Of a DNA stretch of 48,608 bases, positions 17,802 to 26,160 are shown one piece after another. Location: the NCBI GenBank assembly GCA_029057785.1, contig JAIDZC010000026.1, positions 1 to 48,608 of the forward strand. Reading direction: 5' to 3'. The notes under the pieces are model-generated. The model was not told the DNA's origin, ran no database searches, and worked only from the letters and a program-made list of their open reading frames with translations. Made by a program: the position numbers and the translations under genes. This DNA comes from Anaeroplasmataceae bacterium (lineage in GTDB: Bacteria > Bacillota_I > Bacilli_A > Acholeplasmatales > Anaeroplasmataceae). Each line of letters begins with the position of its first letter. The stretch's first letter is position 1.

Positions 17802-17824
17802 TTTATTATTGTTCTGCCATAAAA

Positions 17825-17856
17825 AATACCAACCACAAAAACTCGTGATTGGTATT
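17825..17856 (-). terminator. Terminator of the toxin-immunity cassette
   Basis: Stem AATACCAACCAC/GTGATTGGTATT (one mismatch, G-U in RNA) with an 8-base loop and Ts after it on the minus strand. It is about 107 bases past the immunity-candidate stop. Confidence 0.6.
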
Positions 17857-17862
17857 AAAATC

Positions 17863-17874
17863 GTCTAAGGTCCA
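17863..17874 (-). repeat. 12-bp repeat TGGACCTTAGAC, copy 2 (inverted)
   Basis: Identical to 15458-15469 but on the opposite strand. Together they bracket 2.4 kb holding the small transposon-type ORF and the InlB-repeat lipoprotein. Confidence 0.5.
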
Positions 17875-17962
17875 ATGTAAAATTGTTTTATTTCCTTTTT
17901 AATACCTATATATATTTTTTTATAAAAGACCTATACTATTTCATTCAAAAGAAATTTTCTAT

Positions 17963-18283
17963 TTAAACTTCTATATATTTTTTTATAATTTCAAGTAACG
18001 CACTTACTTTATCACAAAAATTCTGTTCAATAAAGTTTTCATTTTGTTGCTTAATCAAAAAATAAACTTCCTTATTGTTTAAAGCTATTGAAAAATTAGA
18101 TTCAAGACTAATATCATCAAGAATACAATGAGCAAAATCGAATAATGCTTCATAATATTCCATAGTATCAACATTTGAATTATGCTTTTTATTGAATTCT
18201 TCATTATAATCATAAATGTAATCTGGAATCTTACAATCAATAAAGTCTTTTGCAACTTGCTTTTCCTCATTAGTATAAGTCAT
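17963..18283 (-). CDS. Candidate immunity protein for the RHS toxin
   Basis: A 106-residue, strongly acidic, cytosolic protein with no membrane segment and no family I recognise. Its N-terminal half is rich in Asp/Glu/Tyr (for example DFIDCKIPDYIYDYNEEF), and LLEIIKKYIEV closes the chain. It begins 16 bases after the RHS stop with GGAGGATAAAT before ATG, so the two are co-transcribed and translated close together. A small acidic gene directly 3' of a polymorphic toxin is the standard place for the cognate immunity protein, and acidity fits a partner of a basic RNase tail. The function is inferred from position only. Confidence 0.55.
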   Translation of the reverse strand: MTYTNEEKQVAKDFIDCKIPDYIYDYNEEFNKKHNSNVDTMEYYEALFDFAHCILDDISLESNFSIALNNKEVYFLIKQQNENFIEQNFCDKVSALLEIIKKYIEV

Positions 18284-18299
18284 ATTTATCCTCCCATAT

Positions 18300-21200
18300 T
18301 TAGAAAAATGAAAATATTATTCCTGCTAAATCAAAGAAACCTCCAGCACTATGTCCAGCAAAAGATGCTCTAATAACATAATTTCCACTACTAGTTAATT
18401 TCATTAAAGCACTATTGCTTTTAAAGAAGTTGCTAGCATTTTTTGTATATTGAATAACATTCTTTCCAAGATAACTATGTCCATCTCCGATTACATGCTT
18501 ATTGAAATGATGAATCATATTCTCTTGCGCTGTTCTACCACCTGCAGAACCCCATTGACTAACTGCACTCGTATATTGAAATGCACCTACACTTCCTCCA
18601 GCAATAGCACCGATAATAGCTCCGCCACCAAAGCCGATACCCATTCCAACTAATATGCCTTCAGCAGACCAATTTGTAGTTGCACCACCAATTATACCAC
18701 CAGCAACGACTCCAATTCCTGCACCAATCAATGTCCCTATAGCAGCACCATGTATAACTGCACCAGCCATAGTAGTTGCCATGATTGTTGTCCCTACTCC
18801 CATAGTTAGTGCAGTAATCGCACCCACTACAAGAATAGCGCCTACCACAGCTAATCCTATAGCCAATCCCTGTAACCATTTCGGCATATGTCCATCAGGA
18901 TCAACGTAATTAACAGGATTGTTATAGCAGTATGCATACAGATTCATTCCATTAATGCTACTAGGGTCTAAATACTCAATAGAGTCAGGACTGATAAATC
19001 TACACCATTCTGGATTGTAGTATCTTGTAGTTACTAGATATAGACCCGTTTCTATATCAAAATAATATGATCTATATCGAATTGGATTGATATTAGCTAT
19101 ATCATCCTTGTTGATAAGTATTCTATGATTTCCATAAGCATCATATGTATACTTTCCTACTAGATTACTTTCCTCATCATAGATTTCTAAGATATCTCCT
19201 GAAATATTCTTATTATAGTAATATCTTTTCTTAGTTCCATCCTTGATGTGATCAAATCCTATAATTCCTTGATTACTATAGATATATTCTATTTCTTCTT
19301 CATAGGTATCTATATATAACCCTTCTTCTATATAGCTTTCTAGACGGGTTGGATAATATTTTCTTTTTTCTTTTAGAATTCTTGTACCATCTAAGATATA
19401 TTCTACTGCTTTATCCGAAGTCTTCTTTTGAGTTCTTATATGGTTTATATTATAACTATATTCTATATCCCCATATTTTTTAAGTTCCCTTTGATTCCAT
19501 ACAAGCGGTATATCTTTATAAATAGTAGGATTTCCTAAAGAATCATACTTGATTTCTCTCCCATTAAATTTTGTTAAATAGTCATTGAAATCATTATAAT
19601 TATACTCTATGATAGATTTATTTTCAAGGTTATCTGTTTGGGTATAATCGTATATTTCTTTAGTTTGTATATTTCCATTGGAATCATAAGAATATAATAT
19701 AGTTTGATTGTATTCTTCATTATCTTCTCTTATGAGTCTATTTAAATTATCATAAATATATCTGGTAGATTTATGATTTTCCTTTTTATGTGTGATGTTA
19801 CCTTCTTTATCATAAGTGTAGTTATATCTTTGTTGTACATCTTTGATATTCTTTTGTAAGGAGGATATTAAATTGGTTGTTCTTCCGTTTTTAGAGAGAT
19901 AGGTATATTTATTTTTAATTATAGTGTTATCTACTTCTTTTATTCTATCTAATTTATCATAAGTATAGTTTTCTTCAAATGAAACAGTATCGTTCACACT
20001 ATAACTATATTTTATTGCTTTAGCAAAATCATCGCAAGTAGTTTTGTTACCATAGAATATATCACCCATTTTATAAATAATATTTGAGTTATGCAGTTCT
20101 TGATTGAAATATTTAGTATAATCTTTTGTTGCAGAGGCAACTAAAGTGTCATCTATATAATTATAACCAATTACTTCCGTTTGTTCTAGATGATGTACTT
20201 CTTGATACATTCTATCACTTCTATCATAACTATAAGTAATACAAGGACAATATTGATTATGAGAAATTTTTCCTACTTCTAGTGTTTTACCATATTGATC
20301 TGTTGTCTTTCTATACCCTGTATTATCATTAAAAAGAGTAGTATAAGAAATGGTAGTCCCTGATTTTTCTAAAGAAAAACTGCAATAAAGTTTATCATTG
20401 ATAAAGAGCTCCTTTTCCCTTCCAAATTCATCATAAGTATACCGGTAATTCATACCTTCTGCTTGATATTCGATCAATCTACCTTTTTCATAAACACAAT
20501 TATTATAATTACTTTGTCCATTCACTTCTGCAGATAACGCATTAGCCTTATTACTAGAATGAGTATATAAAATATTTCCATTTGGAGTAGTTACAGATGC
20601 TAAAGAATCATTTAAATAAGTATACTCTTTTTTATACCCTAATTCGTTTGTTTCTTTTAGTACAGCTCCGTTTGTGTCATATTCTACCTCTTCTATGTAT
20701 GCTTCATTTGGCATAGAGATATGATAGTTTTTCTTTTGTATACAGGCCCCTTGTGAATCATATACATATTCACAAACCTTCCCATTAGAGTCTTGTTCTT
20801 TAAGAAGCTTCCCTTGCTTATTGTAACAATAAGAGGTTACTGCTTCTGCCTTATCATTATGAACAATCATATCATCATTATCGTATATAAGTGTTCTCGT
20901 TTTAAGTGTTTCCTCTTCAAGAAGATCCTTTGAATTATAGGAATAATCTATTTCATTCTTTTGAACCATCTTTTGTTTCTTTTCAAATAATTCAGCTTGA
21001 ATAGTGCAAGTTTCACTAAAAGATTCATGTATTTTATGATGAGCTTCATCGTATTCACAATAGATATAATCTCCTTGAACTAAAGCTATTTTGTGGATCA
21101 TGCATTTTTCATTATTATTTCTATAATCCATAAATGATACTATGTCTTTGGGAATTAAAACATTTCCTTGACTATCTTCATCAAATGTAATCGGCAGAGC

Positions 21201-23336
21201 TAAAAATTGCTTCCCTTTTATACTTGGATTAAAAGAAGAATAATATGTCTTTTTATAATTATCATATGTTAATTCACACCGTAATTCAAAATAGACATTT
21301 GAATCACTTTCTTCATGACTACAATAAGCTGTTTTTCTTCCTTTTCTTATAGTATTCAAACTATCTGCTTCTACAAGAGCATAAAGCATATAATCCGAGG
21401 AATATGAATTCGGACGTAAGCCTTTATATGTGCGAATTCCTAACATCGAATCATTCCCTAAAGAAAATAATTGTCTGTGTTTTTTATTTGTATGCATACT
21501 AAAACTGCAATGATCAGATTCATACTCATATGTAGCAATCTCGTCTATCTCGCCCTCTTTTACAATATACTCTGTAGTTAATGAGTTTGATTCATCAAAT
21601 AAATAATTGGTTTGTAGCCCATTCATATTGTCTGTAATAGTGACTTGGTTCTCCAAATAAGAAAATGATAAATCTTCATCTATTTTATTTGTTTCAAAAG
21701 AAATCAATTTCAAACCAGATAAAAGATCATTCGTATAATCCAATTTATATCCTATTGAGTCAATATCAATAATATCTACTAAATTTTCTTCAGAATAATT
21801 TAATGTAAAAACATCTTTGTTTTGATAACAGATTTTCTTTAGAAAGTCTCCTTCATACTCATAATCAATGTAATTATCTTTTTCATCTATTATCCTTATT
21901 AATTGGTTTTTGCCGTTATATATGAATTCAATTTTTTGATTGTTAGAATAAAGAATTTCTTTTAATTGATTTCTGTCATTATAATAAATTGTTGCATGAT
22001 TCTCATAGGCATCAAATATATAACACAGTTTTCCAAATGTATTATATCCATAAACCACCCCATCCTCCTTGTATAAAAACAATTCTGGAATCTGCTTTAT
22101 AAGTTCTTTCCTTTGATATTCCTTAGAGGCCTTTAGATTTTTATAACTTCTAATTTGAATAAATGCTCTAGTATCTAGTTTTTTATAGTATTCACTTAAA
22201 GTCTTATTATACTCATCTTCATAGTCTTTTTTTGCATTTAAATAAACTGTATTCTTTTTATTATATTTTTCTTTTAATTCATATAATGCAGCTTGATTCT
22301 TTCGATTCTTCTCCTCTAGTTCTTTACTAAGAACTTCCAATTCTTGATTAATCTTATCTATTTCAAAAGTATATTGTTGCTCATAATACTCTGCTTTTTT
22401 GGCAGAATCAGTTAGGAGATCATATCTGCTATTATTATCCTGGATTTTTTCAAAATAATAATCATATCTCTTCTCGGATTCTGCTACTCTTGCTGAATAG
22501 TTTGTTGGCATATATTTCAAAACCATACCAGGTGTATAGACTGTAACTAAATTTCCCTGATCAAATTCTTCTCTTGTAGTGACTCCAAAGGTTTCAATAG
22601 GTTCTTTCTTTGCTAAGTCTTGATATTCACTCTTCTTGTTGTAATATTGCGTGTTAAGATCCTCGTCTTCCTTGTACTGCAAAACCTCGCTATCATTAAT
22701 GTCCTTAGAAAGACTTTCTAATTCATCTTGGGCTTTTATCATAGCAAGATATTTTGTATTACTAAGTCGAGCGTATTCGTTTCGATTATATTCTAAATCT
22801 TCAATGCTTCCTTCGAGCTGCCTAATTTCCTCTGTTAAAGAAACCAAATCCTCATGTCTTAATTCTATTTTATCGCTATCAATAAAATCTTTATAATCGC
22901 TTCTTAAAGTGAAACCCGTGTCTGTTTTTAAATCGACATAAATTAAATGATCATTATACTTCAAAGTGCCATCTAAGGATAAAGTTATATCCCTTCTTTT
23001 AAACTTTGTCCCTATATCTGTTTTATAGATTTTTTTATCATTTTCATCTTTATAATAATAAACCTCTTCAAAGATTTCTTCACTACCATCAGCTAAAGTA
23101 AGCACATACTTTGATGTATCAAATATTTTAGATATGGTTTGATCTAAATTTATATTAAAGCCTTTCCCATATCCTTTGTCTATTCCGTTATTCTGATAAA
23201 CATGTGAAATTGAAATAGGAATGTTTCCGTTCGTACTATTAAAATCTAAATGAAAAAAATTTAATCTGTTTTCATTTAAATTTAAGTTAAGCTTACCTCT
23301 TTGGCTGGTAGGATAGGTTAGTATTTTCTTTTTCAT
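18300..23336 (-). CDS. RHS/YD-repeat polymorphic toxin, no signal peptide, with RNase-like C-terminal tail
   Basis: 1678 residues. The N-terminus (MKKKILTYPTSQRGKLNLN) shows no signal peptide. Two coiled-coil stretches (about 165-255 and 300-390) interrupt the N-terminal region. YD repeats follow (YEYDSDG-like units such as YTYDKEGNITHKK and YDNLNRLIRED). The RHS core ends in GLYLVTTRYYNPEWCRFISPD...NLYAYCYNNPVNYVDPDGH. After this cleavage-site region come about 100 Gly-rich hydrophobic residues and a final segment of about 80 with HHFNKHVIG, NVIQYTKNASNFF and GGFFDLAGIIFSFF. That ending resembles BECR-fold RNase toxins (HFxKH...Y..A..F). The ATG follows the upstream stop by one base. Confidence 0.88.
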   Translation of the reverse strand: MKKKILTYPTSQRGKLNLNLNENRLNFFHLDFNSTNGNIPISISHVYQNNGIDKGYGKGFNINLDQTISKIFDTSKYVLTLADGSEEIFEEVYYYKDENDKKIYKTDIGTKFKRRDITLSLDGTLKYNDHLIYVDLKTDTGFTLRSDYKDFIDSDKIELRHEDLVSLTEEIRQLEGSIEDLEYNRNEYARLSNTKYLAMIKAQDELESLSKDINDSEVLQYKEDEDLNTQYYNKKSEYQDLAKKEPIETFGVTTREEFDQGNLVTVYTPGMVLKYMPTNYSARVAESEKRYDYYFEKIQDNNSRYDLLTDSAKKAEYYEQQYTFEIDKINQELEVLSKELEEKNRKNQAALYELKEKYNKKNTVYLNAKKDYEDEYNKTLSEYYKKLDTRAFIQIRSYKNLKASKEYQRKELIKQIPELFLYKEDGVVYGYNTFGKLCYIFDAYENHATIYYNDRNQLKEILYSNNQKIEFIYNGKNQLIRIIDEKDNYIDYEYEGDFLKKICYQNKDVFTLNYSEENLVDIIDIDSIGYKLDYTNDLLSGLKLISFETNKIDEDLSFSYLENQVTITDNMNGLQTNYLFDESNSLTTEYIVKEGEIDEIATYEYESDHCSFSMHTNKKHRQLFSLGNDSMLGIRTYKGLRPNSYSSDYMLYALVEADSLNTIRKGRKTAYCSHEESDSNVYFELRCELTYDNYKKTYYSSFNPSIKGKQFLALPITFDEDSQGNVLIPKDIVSFMDYRNNNEKCMIHKIALVQGDYIYCEYDEAHHKIHESFSETCTIQAELFEKKQKMVQKNEIDYSYNSKDLLEEETLKTRTLIYDNDDMIVHNDKAEAVTSYCYNKQGKLLKEQDSNGKVCEYVYDSQGACIQKKNYHISMPNEAYIEEVEYDTNGAVLKETNELGYKKEYTYLNDSLASVTTPNGNILYTHSSNKANALSAEVNGQSNYNNCVYEKGRLIEYQAEGMNYRYTYDEFGREKELFINDKLYCSFSLEKSGTTISYTTLFNDNTGYRKTTDQYGKTLEVGKISHNQYCPCITYSYDRSDRMYQEVHHLEQTEVIGYNYIDDTLVASATKDYTKYFNQELHNSNIIYKMGDIFYGNKTTCDDFAKAIKYSYSVNDTVSFEENYTYDKLDRIKEVDNTIIKNKYTYLSKNGRTTNLISSLQKNIKDVQQRYNYTYDKEGNITHKKENHKSTRYIYDNLNRLIREDNEEYNQTILYSYDSNGNIQTKEIYDYTQTDNLENKSIIEYNYNDFNDYLTKFNGREIKYDSLGNPTIYKDIPLVWNQRELKKYGDIEYSYNINHIRTQKKTSDKAVEYILDGTRILKEKRKYYPTRLESYIEEGLYIDTYEEEIEYIYSNQGIIGFDHIKDGTKKRYYYNKNISGDILEIYDEESNLVGKYTYDAYGNHRILINKDDIANINPIRYRSYYFDIETGLYLVTTRYYNPEWCRFISPDSIEYLDPSSINGMNLYAYCYNNPVNYVDPDGHMPKWLQGLAIGLAVVGAILVVGAITALTMGVGTTIMATTMAGAVIHGAAIGTLIGAGIGVVAGGIIGGATTNWSAEGILVGMGIGFGGGAIIGAIAGGSVGAFQYTSAVSQWGSAGGRTAQENMIHHFNKHVIGDGHSYLGKNVIQYTKNASNFFKSNSALMKLTSSGNYVIRASFAGHSAGGFFDLAGIIFSFF

Positions 23337-23337
23337 A

Positions 23338-23679
23338 TTATAACCAGTCCTTCCTGTTTTCTTTAGCATTCACATTTTTTGTTAACTCAATCATTTCTTC
23401 TAATTTTTCAGAAATAGTATCGGAAGAAAAGGGAATCTTATTATCTATAGAATATTGATTTATTTTAGTTAAAACATAATTTTTCTTTTCATCGCCAGTA
23501 TAGTTTTTAAACTGTTCAGCTTCTATCATTAATCGAGATATTTCATTTGTAATCTTTAGCATCTGCTCAGCGGTTTTTCGAACTTTTTTATTTTTACTAA
23601 GCTTAAGAATTAAGGTGAAAACACTTATCATAAAGCCTAATATAGTTCCTAAAAGTGAAAGAAATACTTCTAAATTCAT
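23338..23679 (-). CDS. Holin-like phage protein
   Basis: 113 residues: one N-terminal membrane helix (about 4-27, VFLSLLGTILGFMISVFTLI), a basic stretch (KLSKNKKVRK), then a helical soluble tail. The segment NYTGDEKKNYVLTKINQY and a later ELTKNVN are typical of small holin-type proteins at the ends of Bacillota phage tail modules. It overlaps the upstream gene by 4 bases (ATGA) and ends one base before the RHS start, so all three are translationally coupled. It could help release or export the RHS protein, which lacks a signal peptide. The holin family call is from pattern; the export role is inference. Confidence 0.6.
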   Translation of the reverse strand: MNLEVFLSLLGTILGFMISVFTLILKLSKNKKVRKTAEQMLKITNEISRLMIEAEQFKNYTGDEKKNYVLTKINQYSIDNKIPFSSDTISEKLEEMIELTKNVNAKENRKDWL

Positions 23680-24053
23680 TTTTCTTCTCCCATATAAGCT
23701 AAGATTTCTTTAGGTGGATTAGATAAACTATCACCTACAGAATTCTCTAACTCATCATGCCATAATAAAACTTTTTGATGAACATCTTTATCTACTATAA
23801 CTTTACCATAAAAAACATCATTTTTATACTGATTGAATGCTTGTTCTAAGCTGTCCTTTTCATAGGTCTTCTTCATATCATTAGTTCCTACCAAAGAGTT
23901 TTTCTTACATAATTTATGTTCTCTACAAGTGTAGTCCCCAGATAATATATCTAAAGGAATATTCTCTACTTCAACGTATTCTTCATTTAAATCTATTGGG
24001 AAAGTTCTATATCCCACAATAACATCATTTTTTAATTTAATATTAATTTGCAT
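23676..24053 (-). CDS. Unknown small protein of the phage-tail-like cassette
   Basis: 125 residues, soluble. It begins with a short beta-rich part (QINIKLKNDVIVGYRTFPIDL), followed by a Cys-containing stretch (CREHKLCKK) and a helical C-terminus (HQKVLLWHDELENS). In phage tail modules, short proteins with such beginnings often follow the tail-fibre gene and act as accessory or chaperone-like proteins, but I do not recognise this one. It has AGAGG before ATG, 15 bases after the fibre gene, and overlaps the holin-like gene by 4 bases. Confidence 0.6.
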   Translation of the reverse strand: MQINIKLKNDVIVGYRTFPIDLNEEYVEVENIPLDILSGDYTCREHKLCKKNSLVGTNDMKKTYEKDSLEQAFNQYKNDVFYGKVIVDKDVHQKVLLWHDELENSVGDSLSNPPKEILAYMGEEK

Positions 24054-24068
24054 ATGTTTACCTCTTTC

Positions 24069-25661
24069 CTAAAATTCATACAATGTACGAATATATTGAT
24101 TGCCATCAGATTGACCATTCGAATTAAATTTTAACACTTCTATAGAAGCATCATATTGGTCATCACCATCATTTTGAATAATTTTATAATAACTTCCATC
24201 TGTACCATCAACTAGTTTGACTTGATCAGTTCCAATTTCGTTACCTCGGAATAAAATTGATTTCTTTGAATCATTTACAGAAGACGAAAATTCTATTTGA
24301 TAAAGTTTAGAGCTACCAGAAAGATTATAATATATTGCAGTATCACAACCTGAATATAGTAAAGTTTTATTTGCGTACTTTTCAAAATATCTTTTAAACT
24401 CATCCTCAAAGTATTTATTTAATTCTGTTTGGAAATATTTCGTTACACATTCTTTATACATATTCTCAAAATGTCTATCTAATTCTGATTGGAAATTTCT
24501 ATTTAGATACGATCCAAAATTGTTTTCAAAAAAAGATTGTATATATGAATTTACTGTATTTTCATCTATTACTTCATACTGACCATCATTTTGATAGAAA
24601 CAACCATCTATTCCGACATAAAGTTGACCATTTTGTTCTCTAAATTGAATCTCGCCACCTGTTGCTGTTTTCCAATCGGTTACATATGTACCCTTTTTTC
24701 CTATATTGCCCCATGTAGCAGAAAGTTCTCTTTTGTCAAATCCCTTTGGATGTGTAACAGGAATAATTACATCATTTATACGGATAGTACCATCTTTATC
24801 AATTTGGAAAATTTTCTTACCATTTTTTTTATCACTTACATCTTGTAATCTAACATAATCTGAGTAAAATTGAAGTCTAAAGTTATGATTACCATAAGAA
24901 GCATCTTGCAAATCACTATGACAATTGAACTTAGTCAAATTGTCGGCCTCTTCAATTTTTGTGTTATTAGAGGAAATACTGAGGAAAGGCCCTTTTAACT
25001 TTATACCTGACTCTGTGCCTGTGGCCTCTAATTTGATTTCACCCTTAGTATTAATTCCTATAGAAGCACCACTTGCATTCATTGAAGCTTTCGTCTCTGA
25101 GAATTCGTATTTTTTGATCCCCTTGATATTCATAACTATAGTTCCTGTATTATTTATATCAATATAAGTTCCATCTGCTTCATACGTATTATTTTTTTCT
25201 TGACGAGTTGGAATTGCACCAATAAGCATTTCTTTTGCAAAAAAATTTGCATTCTTATTTATTGAAAAAAATTCAAATGTTTTTTCAAGATTATAATTTG
25301 TATTATTCTTTTTTAATAAAGTGTCAAAATCAGAACTTCCTAATGGGAAAGCTTCCTTTAAACCCGTTGGCGGAATACACCAAACTTCTCCATTGGATTT
25401 ACATACAACTTGGGTGATACCTTCTTTTGAAGAGGGTAATGTATTTGAGTTTAAAGGAATAAACTCTATACCGGAATCATCTTTCCAATTCAATTTGCCA
25501 ATTACATCTGGTGTTATTTCAGTTCCTTCAGCAACCACATTACCTTCAGCCTCTTCTAACAAGACATATAGGGGTTCTCCTATTATTTCATTTCCAAATT
25601 CATCTGTTTTTGTAAGTTTTTTTAATTTTTGATTCCTTCTTTTTCGTAAATCTACTTTCAT
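24069..25661 (-). CDS. Phage tail-fibre/receptor-binding-like protein
   Basis: About 530 residues. The N-terminus (after VDLRKRRNQKLKKL) contains NVVAEGTEITPDVIGKLNWKD, resembling the 'GNVVEEGTPLTAENLN' segments of Bacillota phage tail proteins. The middle is beta-rich and Gly/Ser/Asn-rich, as in fibre shafts (IDINNTGTIVMNIKG, SISSNNTKIEE). At about 385-445 there is an unusual run of Phe-based amphipathic repeats (FFENNF, YFQTELNKYF, YFEKYANK) that could trimerise. The C-terminal 90 residues may be the binding tip. The ATG at 25661 has AAGGAG six bases upstream. It leads the unknown/holin/RHS run. The fibre role is inferred from pattern and context. Confidence 0.6.
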   Translation of the reverse strand: MKVDLRKRRNQKLKKLTKTDEFGNEIIGEPLYVLLEEAEGNVVAEGTEITPDVIGKLNWKDDSGIEFIPLNSNTLPSSKEGITQVVCKSNGEVWCIPPTGLKEAFPLGSSDFDTLLKKNNTNYNLEKTFEFFSINKNANFFAKEMLIGAIPTRQEKNNTYEADGTYIDINNTGTIVMNIKGIKKYEFSETKASMNASGASIGINTKGEIKLEATGTESGIKLKGPFLSISSNNTKIEEADNLTKFNCHSDLQDASYGNHNFRLQFYSDYVRLQDVSDKKNGKKIFQIDKDGTIRINDVIIPVTHPKGFDKRELSATWGNIGKKGTYVTDWKTATGGEIQFREQNGQLYVGIDGCFYQNDGQYEVIDENTVNSYIQSFFENNFGSYLNRNFQSELDRHFENMYKECVTKYFQTELNKYFEDEFKRYFEKYANKTLLYSGCDTAIYYNLSGSSKLYQIEFSSSVNDSKKSILFRGNEIGTDQVKLVDGTDGSYYKIIQNDGDDQYDASIEVLKFNSNGQSDGNQYIRTLYEF

Positions 25662-25729
25662 TGCTTTCTCCTTGATTTTTAATTTTATCTTCATTAGTAG
25701 TTAACTAATACAAATTCATTTTATAGCAT

Positions 25730-25772
25730 TCTTCTTTTTGAGACCATACCAAAAAATGTCCTTGTCTAACGG
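25730..25772 (-). repeat. Element-end-like sequence (copy B) before the tail-fibre gene
   Basis: Minus strand: CCGTTAGACAAGGACA, then 12 bases on TCTCAAAAAGAAGA. The first part equals copy A (CCGTTAGGACA) with five bases inserted; the second matches copy A's TCTCAAAAGGAGGA at 12 of 14 bases. No intact small ORF follows (ATGAATTTGTATTAG). Confidence 0.35.
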
Positions 25773-25787
25773 GATAAAATATGCTTA

Positions 25788-26102
25788 TTATTTTAAATAT
25801 TTATTTAAAGCAGCATACTGATTTTCATTTTTAATTAATTTAAAAAGAATATCTTCTGTAGATTTTTTAAATCTATAAATTGTTTTTGATTCCATAAATA
25901 TAAAGCTTGCTATTGCTTCTAGACTATAATATTCTTTTGTAAGATATAGATAATAAAAAATATTTTGATGTATTGTAGTATTTTCTTTTAAATCTTTAAT
26001 ATAATAAAAATCATAAATTCTATGTTTAATATTCTCTACTAATCGTTTTTCCTCTTCAGAGAGAATAAAATCAAAATCTAATAAACTCTTCGTTCTAAAC
26101 AT
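25788..26102 (-). CDS. Small HTH-type regulator candidate of the toxin cassette
   Basis: 104 residues, highly helical and Tyr/Phe/Lys rich. The segment EYYSLEAIASFIFMESKTIYRFKKSTEDILFKL fits a sigma-like or phage ArpU-like helix-turn-helix: first helix YSLEAIASFIF, turn ME, recognition helix SKTIYRFKK. The protein is small and has no other domain. It is upstream of, and co-oriented with, the tail-fibre/RHS cassette, so it may activate it. Its SD lies inside a perfect 8-bp hairpin (26109-26130), and two direct repeats lie further upstream. The regulatory function is inference. Confidence 0.5.
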   Translation of the reverse strand: MFRTKSLLDFDFILSEEEKRLVENIKHRIYDFYYIKDLKENTTIHQNIFYYLYLTKEYYSLEAIASFIFMESKTIYRFKKSTEDILFKLIKNENQYAALNKYLK

Positions 26103-26108
26103 TTAAAA

Positions 26109-26130
26109 CACCTCCCTTCTTTGGGAGGTG
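26109..26130 (-). promoter_or_regulatory. Hairpin hiding the SD of the HTH gene
   Basis: Minus-strand RNA: CACCUCCC-AAAGAA-GGGAGGUG, followed by UUUUAA and the AUG. The 3' arm is the ribosome-binding site and the 5' arm mimics the 16S anti-SD. The trailing UUUU could also make it a weak terminator. Confidence 0.7.
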
Positions 26131-26137
26131 GAAATTT

Positions 26138-26160
26138 TTCATTCTTTATCCAAGAATGAA
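26138..26160 (-). promoter_or_regulatory. Second leader hairpin of the HTH gene
   Basis: Perfect 9-bp stem TTCATTCTT/AAGAATGAA with a 5-base loop, 7 bases upstream of the SD hairpin on the same leader RNA. Confidence 0.5.

Noticed and set aside
18661-18879. Cys/Tyr/Trp-rich ORF of 72 codons within the glycine-zipper part of the RHS gene
   Set aside because: It is an alternate frame of the Gly/Ala-rich coding sequence; codon bias makes Cys, Trp and Tyr. No SD.
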